A stretch of DNA of 64,000 nt. Source: Dictyophora rubrovolvata. Its lineage: Eukaryota > Basidiomycota > Agaricomycetes > Phallales > Phallaceae. The notes below the pieces were generated by a model, which saw only the letters and a program-made list of their open reading frames with translations, made no database searches and was not told the origin of the DNA. The stretch spans positions 806,001-870,000 of the forward strand of contig CP114125.1 of NCBI GenBank assembly GCA_029959195.1, written 5' to 3'. The translations under genes were made by a program, and so were the position numbers. This document shows positions 47,245 to 61,426 of this stretch, in pieces. Numbering within the stretch: position 1 is the first letter of the stretch; each line of letters opens with the position of its first letter.

Positions 47245-48859
47245 ATGTCGTCCAAGCGCAAATGGGATCAACAAGCTGAACCCAAAGAAAGTGAATCTCA
47301 AATCAAAATCCCAAAAACAGACGATAGCACTGGGAAAAGTGCAACAGAGGCTGCAGCTGCAGCTGCCGCCATTGCTGCTAAAATCGCTGCCCAGTTTGCC
47401 TCTGGTGCCGGTCTTGGCCCGAATGGCGAGCCTCTTGACGCAACTTTCGTTCGAGATATTGAGATCAATGATGTCAGAAATCGTTATATACTTACCAAGG
47501 GTTCTACTCAGCAACAGGTTCGTCACCTTTTTTTTCTGGTTACAAGTCATGAGTGTTTACTTGCGTCTTATTGGCTTGCCACCCTTCAGATTCACGACGA
47601 AACAGGTGCTTATATCACGACTAAAGGCGTATGGTACCCAGATAAATCAAAGGCTACCGAAAGAGATCCTCCTCTATACCTCCATGTCGCGGCATCTACT
47701 CAGGAGATCCTGGACAAGGCCATCGAAAAAGTCAACGATCTAATAAACATGGACATGGGATCGCTCGTAGATGATAAGAAAGATCGCCGTGAAAAGGTGC
47801 AGTGGTCTGATTGGTTTTTTTATGGAATATACACTGACATGTTCACCTCATCAAAGCGCAAATGGCCCGAGGAAAAGATTCCAGTTGGTCTGGAAACCCT
47901 ACGCAATTTCAACGTCCGAGCGAAGGTAGTCGGACCTGCGGTATGCTATGGTGTCTGCACAATTAACGGCTCTTACTTACCTTGCAAAACATTAGGGTTT
48001 GTTTGTCAAGCATATTCAGCAAGAAACGGGAACACGTGTCCAAATTAAAGGAATCGGCTCGGGCTTCGTAGATCCTGAAACTGGACGGGAATCTGATGAA
48101 CCAATGCACATTCATATAACGTTTGTCTATCCATTTCTCTTAGTCGTTGATAAATATTTGACACATATTGACACATAATTATGAATAGAGGTCCTGATGA
48201 ACTTCAGCTAGCTCGGGCGAAAAATCTCACTGAAGATTTGCTCGAAGTGGTTCGCTCTGAGCATGCAAAGGCTAAAGCAGCACTACAGCAGCAACAGTTG
48301 GAGCTGCATCAAGCACAGATGCAATATGCTTCTTATGCCGCCTATGCAGTTAGTATTATTTGGTCCATATCTGCTCTTTTCAAAGCTCATCAGAACCTTT
48401 AGTATGCTCCCCAACCCCCGTCAGATGCTCCACCGCCACCTCCTGGCGAAGTGCCACCTCCACCTCCTCCTCCCCCTGCCGACGGCTCTCGTCCACCCCA
48501 GCCACCGTCCGATTCTGCTGGTGGCGCTCAATCGGGTGACGCGTATACTTCTTACTGGTAATTCTATGGTTTTTCTTCGTCAGGGTTTTACTTGACTGCA
48601 TACTAAATAACAGGGCGGCGTATGGATACGATGTCAATTCCCCTGAATTCAAAAAATGGCAGGCAGAACAGCAGCAACAGTATGCTCAGTTGAGTTTGAT
48701 TATGATGTCAATTTGCGAACTGCTGTTTTGTAACCTTTCTTCTTTTTTTCCTCCTTCAGGTACTATGCCACTCAGGGATATCCTGGACAAACGGCAGATC
48801 CGAGTGCTGCTGCACCGCCACCCTCACAACCTCCACCACCCGTTCCTACGGACCATTGA
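47245..48859 (+). CDS. KHDC4: KH-domain protein, KHDC4/BLOM7-like splicing factor
   Basis: The N-terminus MSSKRKWDQ leads to an Ala-rich helix and a first KH-like segment, DIEINDVRNRYILTKGSTQQ, joined by an intron to IHDETGAYITTKGVWYPDKS. A second KH domain reads NFNVRAKVVGPAGLFVKHIQ, then QETGTRVQIKGIGSGF. The C-terminus is Gln-rich, then Pro-rich (PPPPPGEVPPPPPPPP), then Tyr/Gln-rich (SPEFKKWQAEQQQQYAQ). This order matches KHDC4 (BLOM7), an RNA-binding factor in pre-mRNA splicing. Introns are near 47518-47588, 47795-47853, 47940-47994, 48119-48187, 48346-48402, 48559-48612 and 48690-48759. The predicted stop follows PVPTDH at 48859. Nuclear RNA binding is inferred from the family. Confidence 0.82.
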
Positions 48860-49045
48860 AAATCGCTCGCCGTCTTGACAATATTCTCCGTCGTAACCGT
48901 AAGTTTGATCCGTTGGTAGCTTTGGTAAATATTTCCTTCGAGCAGTAAAACTAGGTTTGTTGATTCCTTCAAAGCATATATTTACAGTGTATTTTAGTAC
49001 AAATTGAGCAGATAGTTATGAGAATAAGCCTCACCGGTTGATTTA

Positions 49046-49972
49046 CTAAACAAGCCCAGCCATAAGCATGATACGCGTAAAATCGTCAAAGCTCAACGTC
49101 TTATCAGGTGAAGTTGAGAACCATTCTATCATTTGCTTTATCTGTGCACCAACATGAATTTCAACGAAAAAAACGGAAGCGAGTCTGGTCGTCGATACCT
49201 CATCGGGTTTCATTTCTTCTTTCAAGGATTTTGCTACTCTGTCTAGGTCTTTTACTGTAAGCCTTTTTTGTTTTAAAGCTGTCTCGGAATCGGTGGACGG
49301 GAAGAAGAGTGCAAACGCTTCAAGAGCCACTTGTTGTTGACCTGAGGTCGGTTTATCGATTACACGTTGTTTTTTCTTCCCTTTGAGGACCAGTTTTGAA
49401 CCACTTGGTTGTCCAGAATGCTCAGATGCTGTATCTGAATAAACATCTTCAGCAATTTCATCGTACATGTCATCCGAGTTCTGATAAATATCAGAGTCAT
49501 TGTCTTCTGTAATGTAACCACCGTGTGTGTCATCCTCCATGATATAGCCTCCTTGAAGATCTTCAACATTCCCCATTTTTTGATCTTCGGTTTCATATTG
49601 TCGTTCTTCTAATGTCTCAGGATCTTCAGATTCATCCATCAGGACAGCGCAGACGGCTCGCCAATCCTCCCTATTGATGAATGCACCTTTTGTTCGATCT
49701 AACGCTTTTTCTTTCGATGGACCCACGTGCCATCCTTTAGCAGCCGTTTCTAATACTGCCAAAGTATCCTCGTCATCTTGGGGTAAATTCAGGAAACCCA
49801 GGGCTTGACGGACAGCTGAGAGTGGCATTCCAGCATTTTTGCCGCTCGACAAATCGCTGTGCACTTGAGCCTCGTCAGTTAGATTGCCTACTCCGATATT
49901 TGCAAATGCATCGAAGGCTTCATCGATTTTCCTTTGTGTGGAGACGGGAAGCGCAAAGAATTGTTCTGTCAT
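49046..49972 (-). CDS. Acidic protein with EF-hand-like ends, uncharacterised
   Basis: A single-exon frame starts at 49972 (MTEQFFALPVSTQRKIDEAF) or, less likely, at 50056. I do not recognise a specific family. The N-terminal part (RKIDEAFDAFANI...SAVRQALGFLNL) and the C-terminal part (KTLSFDDFTRIMLMAG) have helix-loop-helix character like degenerate EF-hands of the calmodulin/centrin type. Canonical Asp-rich calcium loops are not evident. The middle is strongly acidic with a repeated GGYI motif (QGGYIMEDD, HGGYITEDN) and many Asp/Glu/Ser. It is divergent from TRM4, with only 174 bp between start codons. Confidence 0.65.
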   Translation of the reverse strand: MTEQFFALPVSTQRKIDEAFDAFANIGVGNLTDEAQVHSDLSSGKNAGMPLSAVRQALGFLNLPQDDEDTLAVLETAAKGWHVGPSKEKALDRTKGAFINREDWRAVCAVLMDESEDPETLEERQYETEDQKMGNVEDLQGGYIMEDDTHGGYITEDNDSDIYQNSDDMYDEIAEDVYSDTASEHSGQPSGSKLVLKGKKKQRVIDKPTSGQQQVALEAFALFFPSTDSETALKQKRLTVKDLDRVAKSLKEEMKPDEVSTTRLASVFFVEIHVGAQIKQMIEWFSTSPDKTLSFDDFTRIMLMAGLV

Positions 49973-50146
49973 GACATGGATGACTCTGTGACTAGTCTGG
50001 TTATGACAGTCGCGTCTTCCTTCTGTCTTAGCGAATCGAGTTGAACAAAACGCCAAATCCCATCCCTTTCAAGATTGACTTTTTGGCTTGAACAAGCCCG
50101 TGTTAAGTCAATTTTTCTGATCCATACATCAGATTATATTAAGTCA

Positions 50147-53204
<3,058 letters not shown>

Positions 53205-53371
53205 TATAAAGAGGCGTCCATAACTTGACAATCCTATTAGTCATGCTTTTCCATTCCTCCTTCTCGAGTATGTCTTTTAATTAGTACTATTTGCAGCGGG
53301 TTATGTATTCATGGTAATTTGCAGAGAAATAATATAATATAGTGTATAGGCGGAAGATTTGTGAAAAGTAG

Positions 53372-56300
53372 TCATAATGAGCTTAAGAGGTTTTCACACC
53401 AACGATTGGCCTGAATCTGAGGTTTCCACCGTTCGAAATACTGTTTGAGACGCACGATCTCTTCTTCTGCGCTGCCTGCTTCTTTCATCACGGCATCGCC
53501 TCCATCGATTTCGGAAGCCCATTCTTTCAGAAAAGTTGCTATAAGTTTTGAGCCTTCCACGATTTCTTCTTCGCTAGCTTGAGTAACAACATCTTTCTCT
53601 AGATAGCACCGATGATCAGCGGCGGGCAGTTGAGTCAGAAGTGATATAATTACCGCCAAAATCTTCTAGTTCCTCTGCTTTACGTTTTGCCAACTGAAAG
53701 ATAATTAGTTTTTGGATTCAGAAAGGGAACTTGAACGAAACCTTGATAATACTGTCAGGAAAGTGAGCCAATTTGGCTACGTGTATTCCGAAGCTTTGAT
53801 CGCAAATGCCTAACTTACAGCTCAGAATAAAATACATCCTATAATGCGAGTCGAGCTTACCAGGTTCAACTTTATATAACAGAGTTATATCTCGACTATC
53901 CGTTGATTCCGATTCCTTAGCCACATGGGCTGTTACATGTAAATTTTTCACTTGAGGCAACTCTTCAGCCAGAGTGGTAAGCTCATGGAAATGTGTGGCA
54001 AAAAGACAAAAGGCATGAATATTGGTGGCAATGAACCTGTTCAATAAATGTCAAGAGCGAGCGATTTTCATCATGCGTTGGGACATACTCCGATATTGCC
54101 CATGCTAACGCGAACCCATCTGCAGTAGATGTCCCACGACCAAGTTCATCAATGATAATGAGTGAATGTTCAGTTGCGGTCTTGGGTGATTTTAAAGGGG
54201 GGTATGGGAACTGATGTAAAACACGTACATGAAGAATATTTGCTGTTTCTAACATTTCTGCCATGAATGTCGAGACACCTTTTAGCTGACTATCACCCGC
54301 GCCAACTCGAGCGAGGATCGAATCAAAAATGGGTAGTTGAGCTTCCTGACAAGGCACGAAGCATCCGACTTGCGACATCAAAGCTATAACTCCAACCTAT
54401 TTACGTGATGAAGATAAATAAGCTTCAGCAGTGATCGTCCTCACCTGGCGAATGTAAGTTGATTTTCCTCCCTGAAGTCTACTTAAGACGATGTGTAGTA
54501 TAGACGACGATGAACAATACTTACCATGTTAGGACCTGTCTGTAAATCGTTGAATACAATAATGTTTAGATAATTTCAGTACTTACTATGATCTGCAATT
54601 CACTCGCTCCTGGGGCCTTTTGAGTAACATAATGGGTAAATTTAGGACCTTCATACCTTTAGACATTTCTACATCGTTTGGTATGAAATTAACCTCCTCG
54701 TGTATCTCTAAGCAAGGATGGCGAGCTTCCTTTAACAGTAGTTTACTTTCCCCTGTAATAGAATAGTTTGAGTTTGTTTTCAAATACTCGGAGATCATTA
54801 CTGACCCATGTCGCTTAATACCGGTTTGACGAAAGGTATGGGAGCATTAGAAGAAACGTGAGAGAAACTGATTGATCGTCAGGAGGGTTTGTCATATCTT
54901 GACAGAACTAACTTACCAAATTATGACATCTAAATGCGCTATTAACGTATCCAATGACTCTAAGACAGGCGCATACGTAGCTGCAGAAAAGATCAGTTGT
55001 TAGTTCTGCAAAAATAGACAAGTAAATAGAATCAGATACGCCATACATGCGATGTTAACCACTTCCTTCACGAGACTAGATTGACGTTTCTGATATGCAA
55101 CAGTTAAGTCTGCATAATGTTCCGCTGCTTCTTTGAGAGTCTTGGTTCGAAAGTATATCCCCCCTTTGACTTGTTTCAGTTCCTCGTATTCTCTTTTATT
55201 TTGAATGGCTTTGGCGTCCTAAATGCTAAATGGTTAGTGCGATCTCAGATAAATCTAACTTGGGGCGATAATACAGTTTTCGTAACCCGAAAAACATAGC
55301 CAACCGTCTCCTTATTCTCCAAATGAAGTTTCTTATTAAGTTCCAAATTAAGATCCTCGCCGACTCGAGCATGCTCTTCGTCTAAAGTATCCCTTATCGT
55401 TCTAATTCTCTTTGCTAGATCCTGTAGTGCTTCATCATATTCAGGTTTGATAACGTAGGTGTGAAGTGAGTTTTCTGAAAGATCTAACGTTGCCTCCACC
55501 ATCTCCACATATTTTTCCAAATTCAGATAGTGTTTCTGAAAACATGTAGGAATGCTCTGAATCGCTATTAGAGGGATGCTTACTTGGAACTCATTTATGT
55601 ATATTTCCTCCATCAGCTGTTTGCAAGATGAGTCCGAGACCTCTTGTAAGGACTTTATTAGCTCAGGCAACTAGAATTTTGTTAATATATGCTGCTAAAC
55701 TAAAAAAGAAGGATCTAGACCTTTAAGGTTGTTTGATAAACTCGAACTATTTCTTCCAACGATGCAACACCTTTTCGTAGCCGTTTACTGATGCGGTGCA
55801 GGTCTGGCATATTGTTCATGTATTCTTGCTGTTAAACACATTATGAATGGTAGGAATGTTGAAACCAGCAGTCACAACTTGCCTGAATAATCCTCCGTGA
55901 ATTGAATTCATTTACAAATACCTCAACAAGGTCTTGCCTCTTTTCTACAAAAAGATGAGTTCCAAAGCTCAGATTGAGATGCACGCTAGCAATGCTGACT
56001 TATTTCATGGATATTGACGAGAGGTTGGCGCAGCCATGCACTCAGCAACCTGGTTCCTTGAGAAGTCTTGCATTTGTTAAGAAGACCAAATAACGAGGAA
56101 GTCTTATTCACATCCTAAAACAACAGTGAGATAAATTTGTGATATATTCGTCAAGAACGGGACTACTTCTGGAGAAGGCATCAAGGCCAACGCTTTCAAA
56201 GCACTTGCATCAAGTTTCATGAATTGCGCCAGATTATGTCGGCGAAGTTTATATTGGCCATGATTGGAGCTATCAGTTAGCAGAGAAAGGTATGAAAGTA

Positions 56301-57545
56301 AAGCCGCGGTGGCACCCATCGCCATTGTCAGATCAAACTCGGCTGCAAACAATTTCAAGCAATGGGCCAATGCTTTAGGAAGCATAACTTACGCAAAGCG
56401 GTAGAGCTTGTTTCGGTGTCCAATAAACGGTTGAGGTCTTGTTCGACATTCTTGGCATTGAATTCAACTGAGCTGGATTGAATAGACATAATTTACGCTC
56501 TTAGGGAAATGCGAACCTGCTTTGCGTTCTGTGATAACAACTCCACATCGCCCTGCCATCTCTTTGACTCTACCAAGATCAAACTGCGTCGTAGCGGACG
56601 CGATGGGCAAGAGGCACTCCTTGACTGAGAGTTGAATCATAAGGGACTAGATAAATGCCTTAAAACAAGTCATAAAAGTGAGATAAGTAAAGATTTTGAA
56701 CCTCAGTATTGGAAAAGAGATCATTATCGACAAATTCTCCGACGCCTATTTCCCTGAGACTCGTGTTTGAGAATGCGACACCGATGGTCTTGACCTTGTC
56801 TTTGGTCGCCACCTTGATTGACATGATAATTGGTTCAACCAACATATCAGAGTTAGCAAAGAGTAAATCCTCCAATTCCGTTATATTTCCCGGAGATGCC
56901 TAGAGTGTGGTAAAGACATACAAAGGGAGTTGTATTAAAATCGCCAAACAAACCTGTTTATCCATCTTCCATTTATTAGGATTCTTTTTGGGAGCTCCAG
57001 CTTCGGGTATCCATATTTGGATTCGGAGCTGTCTCGCTGTCAATGCTTCCCTCAAAAAGCTTTTCGCCTGTTCTGGTCGCATGGTACAAGAAGGCAGCCC
57101 TTCTTTGCGACTATACGCCACATAAATAAGCTCTGATATAACTATCGTTCGTAGTATGCTCACTTCCCACTTTTATATCCTCTACCAAACCATTTCAAAA
57201 CGCTTGTAGTGTGGTAGAAATTTTGTGCGACGTAACGAGCGTCATTTCCGTGAACAGAATAAAACTCCTAAAAAAGGTTTAGAAAGAATCACAGCTGTAG
57301 AAAAAGAGAAAAACTGGTACCCCACGATCAAAAAGACGAATTGTGTCGTCGCGTTGCTTATTACCCGGATTAATACGTATACTCTTCCTTTACTACGTGA
57401 AGGCCACCTACTTCTAAGTGCTCAAAAAAGGCACAGAATCCTGAATCCACAATAGACTCTGAATGACGATAACAGTTAATAAAGCAAACTAGGAAAGACG
57501 CGATATACCAGCTTCATTTTCATTTTTTTCTTTATCATACATCAT
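53372..57545 (-). CDS. MSH2: DNA mismatch repair protein Msh2
   Basis: MutS homologue 2 pairs with Msh3 or Msh6 to recognise mismatches. The deduced start is [14 protein letters not shown] (57545). The N-terminal domain follows: [42 protein letters not shown]. The connector, lever and clamp regions lie between about 57000 and 54700. The ATPase has Walker [13 protein letters not shown] (split by an intron near 54480-54530), Walker [21 protein letters not shown] and a nearby [10 protein letters not shown]. The C-terminus ends [10 protein letters not shown] at 53372. About 20 short introns are present, several adjoining very short exons near the 5' end. No frame break was found in the parts examined. 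It is divergent from the gene at 57790, with about 245 bp between start codons. Confidence 0.92.
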
Positions 57546-57789
57546 GTTGACCAGCTGAGCGAAGTTCAAGCGAAGTTGGCATTAAAAGCGCGAGTCGCGC
57601 TTACTGTCGCGGTACGTCACAGAAGCCATGAGGCTTTTCCAAATATGTACCGTATTACGTCACACACACGTGACATGTAAATGGTTCGTGTCCGACGGTC
57701 CGCTGTTCACTGTCCCACTCTCCCTCAGGCTTTGGATCTTTAACCGTAATTAAGTCTTCCATCGACTTAACCTGTACATTCTGATAAAC

Positions 57790-60092
57790 ATGTCATCCAC
57801 TCCTTTGAAGCCGAACTCTAACCCACTCAAACGAAGTCGTCCTATACTTTCACCTTTCCCGCCAAATGTAACCAATGTAACCGATGATCCGCAAGTCGTA
57901 CACTCACCACGTACCGATCCAAGTTTGAAAAGCCCAGCCCGCAAGAAGCGCAAGGATCCAAATATTGAAAATCGTACACCGGAACGGGAGTCAAATTGGA
58001 GTCGAAACAGCAGCAGGAGGTCTGTCACTCCCAGCGTGAAATACGAGCCCCCCAGCGAGGAATTCACTCCTCCTCGAAAGGTGGTTTTACAAGTTTCCTC
58101 TGCCCAAACTACGAGATCTACAAGGGGTAGACTGTCTACCCCCGTTGGCTCGTCTGGAGTGAGCGCGGAAAGGAAGGTTGTCGTGAAACTGGAGCGGTCC
58201 ATGTCGCCGTTCCCCCTTCCCCCGGTTGATTTAACGAAACCCCCCCCTCCTCCGAGTCCTACAGACGACCCCCTTCTTTTGCTCGAGACACCCGCTACTA
58301 CCAAACCATCCTCGGATACCATCGATGCTACCATGGACGACAATATTTTCGACGACTCTACGTCGAACCCAGTGTCCTTCAGCCCAGATCTAAGCTTAAG
58401 AACAGATGTTTTTGACTCGGATGATCAATCGGACGATGCAGGCGAAGCTGAAGGAGAATTCACTGGACGCTTTAAATTTTACAAGACTCCTGTAAAAGAC
58501 GATCCTCCTAGCAGTACGACAAAACGGCGTCGGGACAGTTGGGGTCGCCCCGTCAGTCCCCATCCTCGAAAGATGAATCAATCATGGGGCGATTCCGATG
58601 AGGAAGATCCCGATTTTTCCCCAATGGATACCGGTCTAAATCTCAATTTCAGTCCTCCTAAGCAGGTTGAGCCACTTATTATGGAGCCGCAAATACATGT
58701 AGGTGATGGAGACGAAGCAACCGATCCTGAATATGTTCTACCTGGTGTTGTTGAAGTTTCGAGCGATGACCCAAGAGCAGCCGCACGAGCGGCAGCCATT
58801 CTGAAATTGGTACGCCGGTTGTATGGCTTCACAGATTATGATACTGATAAAAATGAATTATTCGTAGCATCACTCCTACATTCTCGATGGCATAGGTGCC
58901 AAGCAGCCTCACGGATATCGATCACCGTCCGTAAAACTAAATGGGACCATTCAACCTCAATCATATCAACTACCGAATACCCCGAACGTATCCAACATAG
59001 CTGAACGTTATGTAACTAGATCCCCAAGTGTCAGCTATGGGACATTGCCAGACGTCGAAAACTACCAGTCCGGAAAGGAATGGACCAAATCATGTTGGAA
59101 AATGCTTGATACCTGTTTCACGGACGAACGCTTCGCGGTCGCGGAAGCTTCAGGGAAGATAGACAGTATGGCTAACGTAGATGATATACAATTTGACTCA
59201 GTCATTGAACGATTTATTGCCCAATGCAATGATTCCAGCTGGGACCGGTGGGTTGTATTGAGTATCTATTTGAAAAGCAAAGCGAATAACTGATGTACTT
59301 AGAACAATGCTCCGTCGTCGTGTGCAAGTCCTTTCAAATCGACAACGCTCGGGGCGTGGAGCCCCGCGATCTACACCAGCCCCAGCCCAACTTCAGAGCG
59401 GAAGCTCGATAGGATCTGTTCCCTCTATGCTTCTTGCTCCCCGATATGCTCACTTGCGAGATGAACTTTGCTCAACGAAGAGCCCTAGTAGAAAAAAACG
59501 TCCTGTAGTTACTGGGAATAAACCTTCGAAAGGCCAAGTTGGGAGCTCGACAAATAACAAGATACCATTTCCCATATCACAATCAACGGAGCCCGAACGC
59601 ATTGTTCAAAGTCCATCGCGAACCGGTGCCAAGAAGGTGTTAAACTATCTAGGATCGTTCCTAGGTCGATATAGTCCCAAACCGGGGTCACCTCCCAGAA
59701 CGTCCGTCCTGTCACTACCAGGACCACCGGAGATGCGCCAATTAAAGGGGCCAGTCAGCACTCCCGTAAAAATGTCAGTACCAAAGGAGATGGCCCCTAA
59801 AGAGCTGGTTCAACTACACGAAGTCACCCCTACGACACCGATGCCCCTTACAAAGATGTTGCCCGCGAAGGATATGGTACACCTGAATCATGTCGAGCCC
59901 CCACCTTCGACTCGTCCAAGGGCTTTGAGTAATCCTCTCCTGAGAAGTAGGGGAAGTGTCAAGGACCTGGTCAAATGTTTCGAAGAAGCAGACAAGAAAA
60001 CCAGAAGTGAAGTGGAGACTGCCTCGAAACAATCATTGAGAAGAGCGGCTAGCGTAAACAATTTAAATACACGACCAAGTTGGAAACTATAA
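57790..60092 (+). CDS. Uncharacterised Pro/Ser-rich protein
   Basis: No family recognised. The first exon encodes a disordered N-terminus rich in Ser, Pro, Lys and Arg, with several TP/SP sites (possible CDK or MAPK targets) and clusters KRSRP, ARKKRK and TKRRRD that could be nuclear signals. A more structured block follows: SSDDPRAAARAAAILKLHHS, then GKEWTKSCWKMLDTCFTDER. The C-terminal half is again low complexity, with KKVLNYLGSFLGRYSPKP and a short quasi-repeat (PKEMAPKELVQLHEV / LPAKDMVHLNHVE). Introns: 58810-58868 and about 59253-59306. It ends NTRPSWKL at 60092. A nuclear, cell-cycle-related role is only a guess from composition. A decayed partial copy lies about 0.7 kb downstream. Confidence 0.7.
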
Positions 60093-60365
60093 ATGTAATG
60101 TACTAGTTGTTTGATTACCTCTTTTTATTGGATATTTTCCAGTTACGCCTTCTATCAAATCTCTAATTCTACATTGTGAGTTAGTCAACTATGAAAGGGG
60201 TTGTGACTTGGTGCAAACAACAAAGAGATCTTGCGCCATGTCCGACAACAACAGTTCATTATGGAGAAAAACACACACGAATTTGGCTTTTCTGACGCGA
60301 AGAAGATGAGTCTGTACTAGAACCTCGGTGAAAATCCTCATTTCAGGTGCCAGGTGCTCAGAGCA

Positions 60366-60592
60366 CTACTCGGAGGTATTGCTGCTTCTCGTCCAATCGT
60401 AAAGAAATTGTTTGATGGCTTCCATTGCAGCTCTGACAGTTCCAGCTTCCTCCTGACACACTCCTTCATATGATAAAACCTTCGATAAATTTGAAGACAA
60501 ATCGCGAAAATTATCGACAACCGCAACAACATAGGTGGACAAAAGCGTCTGCGCAAGGTGCGTGGTAGGGTCAGACGCTGCTTCCACTGAGC
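60366..60592 (-). CDS. Possible small gene or last exon, unknown
   Basis: An open, strongly helical frame ends at 60366: TLLSTYVVAVVDNFRDLSSN, then LSKVLSYEGVCQEEAGTVRA and AMEAIKQFLYDWTRSSNTSE. It has no ATG; its 5' limit is a plausible acceptor (CTGATTAG at about 60593-60600). It therefore looks like a 3' exon whose upstream part I could not find. Codon use and helix pattern look protein-like, but no family is recognised and it may be chance. Confidence 0.3.
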
Positions 60593-60789
60593 CTAATCAG
60601 GAATTAATAATCAGTAACTTGAAGGCCTTTAAGAATTGTCCGAAAAAAAGTACATTTATATTATACCGCTATTGACGAAAACAAGCATAAGATAAAAAAC
60701 TAAAAAGAAATCACAATCCACTGGATATGAATACAGATCAGCCTGATATCACTCTCAGGCTGTTTCCTCTCATACTCTAAAACGAAGCC

Positions 60790-61010
60790 CAGGGTGGAAT
60801 GCTAAAGATCTGGTTTACCCATGCTTCTTGCTTCGCGATACTACTTATTTGAGGGAAGAACGTTGTTCAAACCAAAAACCCTACTAGCAGACGGAAATGC
60901 TCTGTAGCTACCAAGAATGAATTGAAAGTGAAAGTTGGCTTTTTGACAAGGAGCGAGATCCCACTGCAAGCACATCGCAATCTGGTGTGTCACAGTCCTT
61001 GTTGATCAAC
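60790..61010 (+). pseudogene. Decayed partial copy of the gene at 57790-60092
   Basis: This stretch aligns by eye with about 59395-59600 of the upstream gene: ATGCTTCTTGCTTCGCGATA against ATGCTTCTTGCTCCCCGATA, then matching AACCCTACTAGCAGA / AGCCCTAGTAGAAAA, CTGTAGCTACCAAGAAT / CTGTAGTTACTGGGAAT and a CAATC-containing end. Reading frame is lost. It is a direct, partial, old duplicate. Confidence 0.65.
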
Positions 61011-61426
61011 CGAAGGTTGAAAAACTGTGCTGGCGCCATTCAACGTCATCATGCCTGATTATCGCCAGTCAGTTGACATGCAAGAACCCCCGACGGTCCG
61101 AAAATTGCTCGACCAAGAAACAGAACCCTAGCCGTGCCACGATTCAGTCCTTCCCTGAGCTCGTGACGTGCGGATGTAGTGGTGGATTTATTACGAATCT
61201 GTCGCGAATACTCAAGCGGCGTATGAGAAATGGAGTTCAATAGTCATCAGCACTGTTCAGCCACACTAACACTCCACGCTCGTGACTACGTCTAGACAGA
61301 CGAGAGTGTTCCACGTTAATTACAAAACAACTAGTACAAATAAGGAGAGAGTTTCTTACATCTCGATAATATTTAAGTCGATCCAGTATTTTTTAAAGAG
61401 TAATCAGCAAGCAATTTCGAACTGTT
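61011..61426. other. Intergenic region upstream of GH51 gene
   Basis: About 415 bp without a convincing gene. It probably contains the GH51 promoter. Confidence 0.5.

Noticed and set aside
61049-61240. Minus-strand open frame upstream of GH51
   Set aside because: No conserved motif, no splice context linking it to the small frame at 60366-60592, and it overlaps the probable GH51 promoter.
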